Assembly: GCA_016840595.1 (NCBI GenBank)
Contig: JAEOSA010000084.1
Span: forward strand, 1 to 8,277
Origin: Candidatus Hermodarchaeota archaeon
GTDB lineage: Archaea > Asgardarchaeota > Hermodarchaeia > Hermodarchaeales > Hermodarchaeaceae
DNA length: 8,277 bases
Direction of reading: 5' to 3'
The notes under the pieces are model-generated. The model saw only the letters and a list, made by a program, of their open reading frames with translations, was not told the DNA's origin and did no database searches. The translations under genes and the position numbers were made by a program. Below, piece after piece: positions 5,514 to 8,277 of the stretch. The first letter of the stretch is position 1, and each line of letters begins with the position of its first letter.

Positions 5514-5548
5514 AAGGCTGGTTTCGGTTAATTTTTGAAACCAGCCTT
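5514..5548 (-). promoter_or_regulatory. perfect 12-bp inverted repeat in leader of the 103-residue gene
   Basis: AAGGCTGGTTTC (5514-5525) and GAAACCAGCCTT (5537-5548) are exact reverse complements separated by 11 AT-rich bases. The element lies between the TATA box (5571-5579) and the GGTGA RBS (5507-5511), immediately 5' of the latter. With a start site about 26 bases from the TATA centre, the RNA would begin at or next to the stem. Possible roles are an RNA hairpin controlling access to the RBS, an RNA stabiliser, or a dyad operator for a repressor overlapping the start site. Four Ts follow on the minus strand, so a weak terminator or attenuator role is another possibility. Confidence 0.7.
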
Positions 5549-5570
5549 ACAATATCATATATACAATCAA

Positions 5571-5579
5571 TATATATAA
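5571..5579 (-). promoter_or_regulatory. TATA box of the 103-residue gene
   Basis: TTATATATA on the minus strand is the best TATA match in the window, with purine-rich AAAGAC upstream as possible BRE. The predicted start is near 5548-5550. A second box, GTATATATGA, at about 5554-5563 would place the start inside the inverted-repeat loop instead. Confidence 0.5.
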
Positions 5580-5689
5580 GTCTTTAACACTTTGAACGAG
5601 AAGACTTGGCATATGACAAAATTTCTAATCAATAAGGAAAGTCTAGTATAAAATGGCATATTAGAAAGGCAACATGAATAGTCAAATTG

Positions 5690-5695
5690 AAAAAA
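5690..5695 (-). terminator. U-tract downstream of the PhoU gene
   Basis: Six consecutive Ts on the minus strand lie 20 bases past the PhoU stop, without a strong hairpin. Archaeal termination can depend on U-tracts alone, so this is a plausible but weak call. The rest of 5580-5689 is AT-rich, and I see no gene or other element in it. Confidence 0.3.
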
Positions 5696-5715
5696 GTTAG
5701 AAAATTAGTTGTAGG

Positions 5716-6870
5716 CTACTTCGTTTTCTTACCTTTCGATTTAACTTTTGATTTTGGTTTTCTCTTTGGCTTTGAGGGTTCAGCTCTTTCAGGTGGCTGT
5801 TGAGTCTCAAGTGATCGCCAAATCGCTCTTTCAGATATAGTTGACGCTGCAGTAGCAATGGCGCTGTTACTTTGGAAGACCTGTTCAAGCACAATGAGGG
5901 CAACTTGTCGTGGGCCAAACAGTGCACAGGATTCTGGTGTTAGATTGGGAAGCATGTCCTCACAAATAGTGACAAGGTGGCGCTCCATTAGTCTCTCTGC
6001 CTGTTGGCGCATAGGCGGGCATGTGCCACCCTGAGTCATCACCTCATTAGCTAGTTTGTCGTTTCGGGTGAGAAAGGCTTTCATAGCATCTTCGAAAAGT
6101 CGCGTAGCAAATTGACCATTTCGAAGTGTCAGCTTGAGAATATCCTTGGGGCAATCATGATCGCCCAGAGTGAGGACAGCATTTGCAATAGCTTTAGAAG
6201 CTTCTGCAGCATTATGAATTGCATGGAGAACCATTGAGTAATTTAGTGCGTCGATGGCTGTGATGTTGATTCGACTCATGATGTTTGGATCGAGAATTGC
6301 ACGACGGAGTTGTTTGTTGACAAGATAGTAGAATTGGTACACATCCTCTTCAAGACCAATGACGGTTCGAGCCATATTGGCATCCCGGTTCTGTAGAGCT
6401 TTCAGGGCATCTTTCAACATAGAGATGGAGATTGTATGAGCCCGGTATAGGGCCCGTTCAACATCCATTTCTGAAACGCTGGCCACATTCAAGATAAGTA
6501 AATGACTCGAGCTCGATTCCATTATCTGATATCCTGTTAATAGGCGAAGATAATTGCGGAGTCGTTCACGTTGCTCGGAGGAAATAACACCCTCAGATTG
6601 AATGTGGATTTCATCAAAATCAGTTAGATATGCCGCAACCATCTGGCGTTCCAAAAGTCCTGGAGGATCATCCGGTCTTGTTTTCAATGCAATAGTTCGA
6701 GGTTTTTCCCGTGAGATTGTTTGAGGATAGAGGGCTATGCTACCATCGGATTGGGGTATGAGTACTAGGCGGCTCTCACTATCGAGTGCATATTTGTCAG
6801 CCCATTCTTTAGGAACGGATACAACCAGCGAGCTCATGCCCAATCGCATAACTTTACGAACTTCCAACAT
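5716..6870 (-). CDS. PhoU-family regulator with N-terminal AbrB/SpoVT domain
   Basis: This is a phosphate-signalling-type regulator. In bacteria PhoU modulates Pst phosphate uptake; the archaeal versions with an AbrB-like domain are thought to act at DNA. Residues 3-50 form a swapped-hairpin AbrB/SpoVT DNA-binding domain (VRKVMRLGMSSLVVSVPKEW, then a LVLIPQSDGSIALYP strand pair). Residues about 130-235 and 240-352 are two PhoU three-helix units. GLEEDVYQFYYLVNKQLRRA (172-191) matches the metal-coordinating acidic helix motif of PhoU, and HNAAEASKAIA (219-229) matches the partner helix. The tail (366-384) is a lysine-rich string of 11 lysines in 19 residues, not a normal part of PhoU. The ATG has GGAG (6879-6882) 7 bases upstream. 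No pstSCAB or phosphate transporter is in the window, so a phosphate role is by family only. It is divergent from the phosphoribosyltransferase gene. Confidence 0.9.
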   Translation of the reverse strand: MLEVRKVMRLGMSSLVVSVPKEWADKYALDSESRLVLIPQSDGSIALYPQTISREKPRTIALKTRPDDPPGLLERQMVAAYLTDFDEIHIQSEGVISSEQRERLRNYLRLLTGYQIMESSSSHLLILNVASVSEMDVERALYRAHTISISMLKDALKALQNRDANMARTVIGLEEDVYQFYYLVNKQLRRAILDPNIMSRINITAIDALNYSMVLHAIHNAAEASKAIANAVLTLGDHDCPKDILKLTLRNGQFATRLFEDAMKAFLTRNDKLANEVMTQGGTCPPMRQQAERLMERHLVTICEDMLPNLTPESCALFGPRQVALIVLEQVFQSNSAIATAASTISERAIWRSLETQQPPERAEPSKPKRKPKSKVKSKGKKTK

Positions 6871-6888
6871 CTTCGCGCTCCGTAAATA

Positions 6889-6906
6889 ATCAGAGTATAT
6901 ACTGAT
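6889..6906 (-). promoter_or_regulatory. TATA-containing dyad upstream of the PhoU gene
   Basis: AGTATATACT (6894-6903) is a 10-bp palindrome containing a TATA core. Overlapping arms ATCAG (6889-6893) and CTGAT (6902-6906) form a second dyad across it. It lies 24-33 bases before the PhoU ATG, so as a TATA box it would give a leader of only a few nucleotides that would barely include the GGAG RBS at 6879-6882. It could be an operator as well as a TATA box. Confidence 0.4.
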
Positions 6907-6989
6907 TCATCAAACGTCATTGTCCTTCAAAAAAGCTCTGTTAAGAGAATATTTCATCTACTTCTCTAGCCTATTTAACTAACAACACC

Positions 6990-7025
6990 TTATATTCTGC
7001 ACGTGAAGCTTTCTTGGTTTGGTGT
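6990..7025 (+). promoter_or_regulatory. promoter and RBS of the phosphoribosyltransferase gene
   Basis: TTATATT (6990-6996) is followed at about 30 bases by GGTGT (7021-7025), which lies 6 bases before the ATG at 7032. Transcription would begin near 7018, placing the RBS at the 5' end of the message. This makes the TTG at 7014 upstream of the transcript and an unlikely start. Confidence 0.5.
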
Positions 7026-7031
7026 CCTTCC

Positions 7032-7685
7032 ATGACTGCATCGTATGTAGATCGTGAAGAAGCAGGTCGCGTGCTAGCCAATGAACTTCAAAAAAGAAAA
7101 CTTGAACACACGTCACTGGTTCTGGCCATTCCTAATGGAGGGCTTGCAGTTGCAGCTCCCATTGCCAAAGCCTTGGGAGCTAAGTTAGACTTACTCATCG
7201 TTCGTAAATTACAGATTCCCCATAATCCTGAAGCGGGATTCGGGGCTATCACATCCCTTGGTACTATCATCTTAAACAAGCCCTTGGTTGCCCGGATTGG
7301 ATTGAACCAACAACAAATTGATGCAGTCGTCGAGCGTACACGAGCTCAAATCGATAACCGGAAACAAGGATACGGGGAGCTAGTTGGACATTATTCACCT
7401 GAAGGAAACACTGTCATATTAGTGGATGATGGGCTAGCTTCAGGATATACCATGCTGGCAGCTATCCAGTCAGTAAGAAATCTAAGTCCTCGAAAAATCC
7501 TAGTAGCTGTTCCAACAGCCTCAGCAAGTGCGGTATCATTGATAAGCAATGAGGTAGACGACCTAATTTGTCCCCATATCGGTTCGGGATATGTGTTTGC
7601 AGTTGCAGACGCATATGAAGACTGGTACGATGTCTCAGAAACAGAGGTCATCGAACTCTTACAATCACTTCGCCAACAAAAATAG
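7032..7685 (+). CDS. phosphoribosyltransferase family protein (COG1926-like)
   Basis: This is a type I PRTase-fold protein of 217 residues from the preferred ATG. Matches to the COG1926 group, counted from that ATG, are YVDREEAGRVLANEL (5-19), LAIPNGGLAVAAPIA (32-46, where the family usually has PRGG), RKLQIPHNPEAGFGAI (58-73), the PRPP-binding loop VILVDDGLASGYTM (128-141), ILVAVPTAS (156-164) and a C-terminal VFAVADAYEDWYDVSETEVIELL (188-210). The VDDGxAxGxTM segment with paired aspartates is the diagnostic PRPP site. The substrate is not known for this group, and some members are predicted to be erroneously named; no purine or pyrimidine pathway gene is adjacent to specify a base. The asparagine in place of arginine in P(R/N)GG is worth noting. 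The frame also extends to a TTG at 7014, but the GGTGT RBS favours ATG 7032. The gene converges on the DUF362 gene. Confidence 0.88.
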   Translation: MTASYVDREEAGRVLANELQKRKLEHTSLVLAIPNGGLAVAAPIAKALGAKLDLLIVRKLQIPHNPEAGFGAITSLGTIILNKPLVARIGLNQQQIDAVVERTRAQIDNRKQGYGELVGHYSPEGNTVILVDDGLASGYTMLAAIQSVRNLSPRKILVAVPTASASAVSLISNEVDDLICPHIGSGYVFAVADAYEDWYDVSETEVIELLQSLRQQK

Positions 7686-7734
7686 GAATCCGATTAATCA
7701 AGGGTACTGAATCTAGTTAAGGAATGGCAATCGC

Positions 7735-8277
7735 TTATTTGGCAAATTGAGCAACGATATCCTCAGCCAATGCCTCTGCATCATCATCTAGCGGAACCAG
7801 TTTGATGTCTCTGAGAGATGTTGCCCCCAAACCTAGCTCAATGGCCCGTGCTAGTTGAGCTTGTTCAAAAATGGGTCCACTATCAACTTCGACAGTTGTC
7901 CCATAATGACGAAGTAGCGCAACGCCAACGGCATCCAAAGCGACACGGTCCTTTGCTGCCAAAAAGAGGTTCGGTGTCACTGCTTCACCACCAGCCGGTC
8001 CACCCTTAACAAAAGCTTTCACAGCGTCCATCACAATAAGGGCAGGTTCATAAGCGGTATTAATCTCAGCTATCATCTCGCGTTGATGGGGAGATCCATG
8101 CAGTTCATTCATAAAATCATAACCATCTTGAGGATGATACCGGGCAATCATTCCGACCGCATTCTTCAACGACATTGTGAAATGACCACCAAATCGATGC
8201 GTTTTCAGGCAACACGTCTGAACAACAACATCTGCATCAATGAATAACCGCGCAAAGAGAAAGCCTCGATTCCAATG
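7735..8277 (-). CDS. DUF362 domain protein, 5' end beyond window
   Basis: The reading frame stays open to the right edge, so this is the C-terminal 180 residues of a longer protein. The ATG at 8173-8175 is internal and not the start. Upstream of it the frame reads LFIDADVVVQTCCLKTHRFGG before TMSLKNAVG. This is the DUF362 (PF04015) signature, in which a DADVVINxPKxKTH-like strand is followed by xLKNxxG. Further matches are the ALIVMDAVKAFVKGGPAGG segment, PNLFLAAKDRVALDAVGVALLRHYG, and the closing helix. DUF362 proteins are often linked to ferredoxin-type iron-sulfur domains, but no 4Fe-4S CxxCxxCxxxC motif occurs in the part seen. An N-terminal one cannot be excluded. The usual proline-lysine before KTH is replaced by two cysteines (TCCLKTH). 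Function is not established for the family. Confidence 0.85.
   Translation of the reverse strand, partial: HWNRGFLFARLFIDADVVVQTCCLKTHRFGGHFTMSLKNAVGMIARYHPQDGYDFMNELHGSPHQREMIAEINTAYEPALIVMDAVKAFVKGGPAGGEAVTPNLFLAAKDRVALDAVGVALLRHYGTTVEVDSGPIFEQAQLARAIELGLGATSLRDIKLVPLDDDAEALAEDIVAQFAK

Noticed and set aside
5190..5538. Plus-strand frames at 5190-5417 and 5206-5538
   Set aside because: They are antisense to the 103-residue gene, which has a matching TATA, RBS and terminator on the minus strand; the plus frames have none.
5607..5661. Direct repeat TGGCATAT at 5607-5614 and 5654-5661 and tiny ORFs of 8-12 codons between genes
   Set aside because: An 8-bp repeat in AT-rich DNA is expected by chance, and the tiny ORFs have no convincing RBS.
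8173..8175. ATG at 8173-8175 as the start of the DUF362 gene
   Set aside because: The frame continues upstream with DUF362 core sequence (DADVVVQ...KTH) to the window edge, so this methionine is internal.
1..8277. Search by eye for CRISPR arrays, tRNA or rRNA genes, insertion-sequence ends, toxin-antitoxin or defence genes
   Set aside because: No regularly spaced repeats, cloverleaf with TTCRANYC, transposase with flanking inverted repeats, or defence-family motifs were found.

Overview
The window looks archaeal. It carries a full-length 5,10-methylenetetrahydromethanopterin reductase (Mer, an F420 enzyme), a PhoU protein with an N-terminal AbrB/SpoVT DNA-binding domain (a fusion typical of archaea), a DUF72 protein, a COG1926-type phosphoribosyltransferase and a DUF362 protein. 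TATA-like boxes sit upstream of most genes, and short leaders carry GGAGG/GGTG-type ribosome binding sites. No methanogenesis gene other than mer is present. A non-methanogenic archaeon using tetrahydromethanopterin-linked C1 metabolism (for example an Asgard/Thorarchaeota-like lineage) would fit, but that lineage is a guess and not something the sequence proves.

Layout. A small orphan gene (83-334, +) converges on mer (361-1365, -). Mer is divergent from a membrane-protein cluster on the + strand: two tandem 7-TM proteins that look like paralogs of each other (1486-2280 and 2412-3140), then a 4-TM protein (3187-3606). Next comes a minus-strand series of separately transcribed genes: DUF72 (3620-4462), a small integral membrane protein (4589-5020), a 103-residue unknown (5187-5498) and the AbrB-PhoU regulator (5716-6870). 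Hairpin/U-tract terminators lie after the small membrane protein and after the 103-residue gene. A phosphoribosyltransferase (7032-7685, +) is divergent from the PhoU gene and converges on a DUF362 gene (- strand) that runs off the right edge, so its N-terminus is missing.

Functional reading. Apart from the membrane cluster, the genes are single transcription units, so neighbourhood gives little functional linkage. I see no mobile element, CRISPR array, tRNA, rRNA or phage/defence system, and no clear novel multi-gene system. The observations most worth a second look are: a probable CTG start for the first 7-TM gene, set by a TATA box and a strong Shine-Dalgarno site; the tandem 7-TM pair with receptor-like topology but no output domain; a PCNA-interacting (PIP-box)-like C-terminus on the DUF72 protein; and a perfect 12-bp inverted repeat in the leader of the 103-residue gene, next to its ribosome binding site. 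No intergenic stretch exceeds 300 bases; the longest are about 215 bases (5499-5715) and 160 bases (6871-7031).
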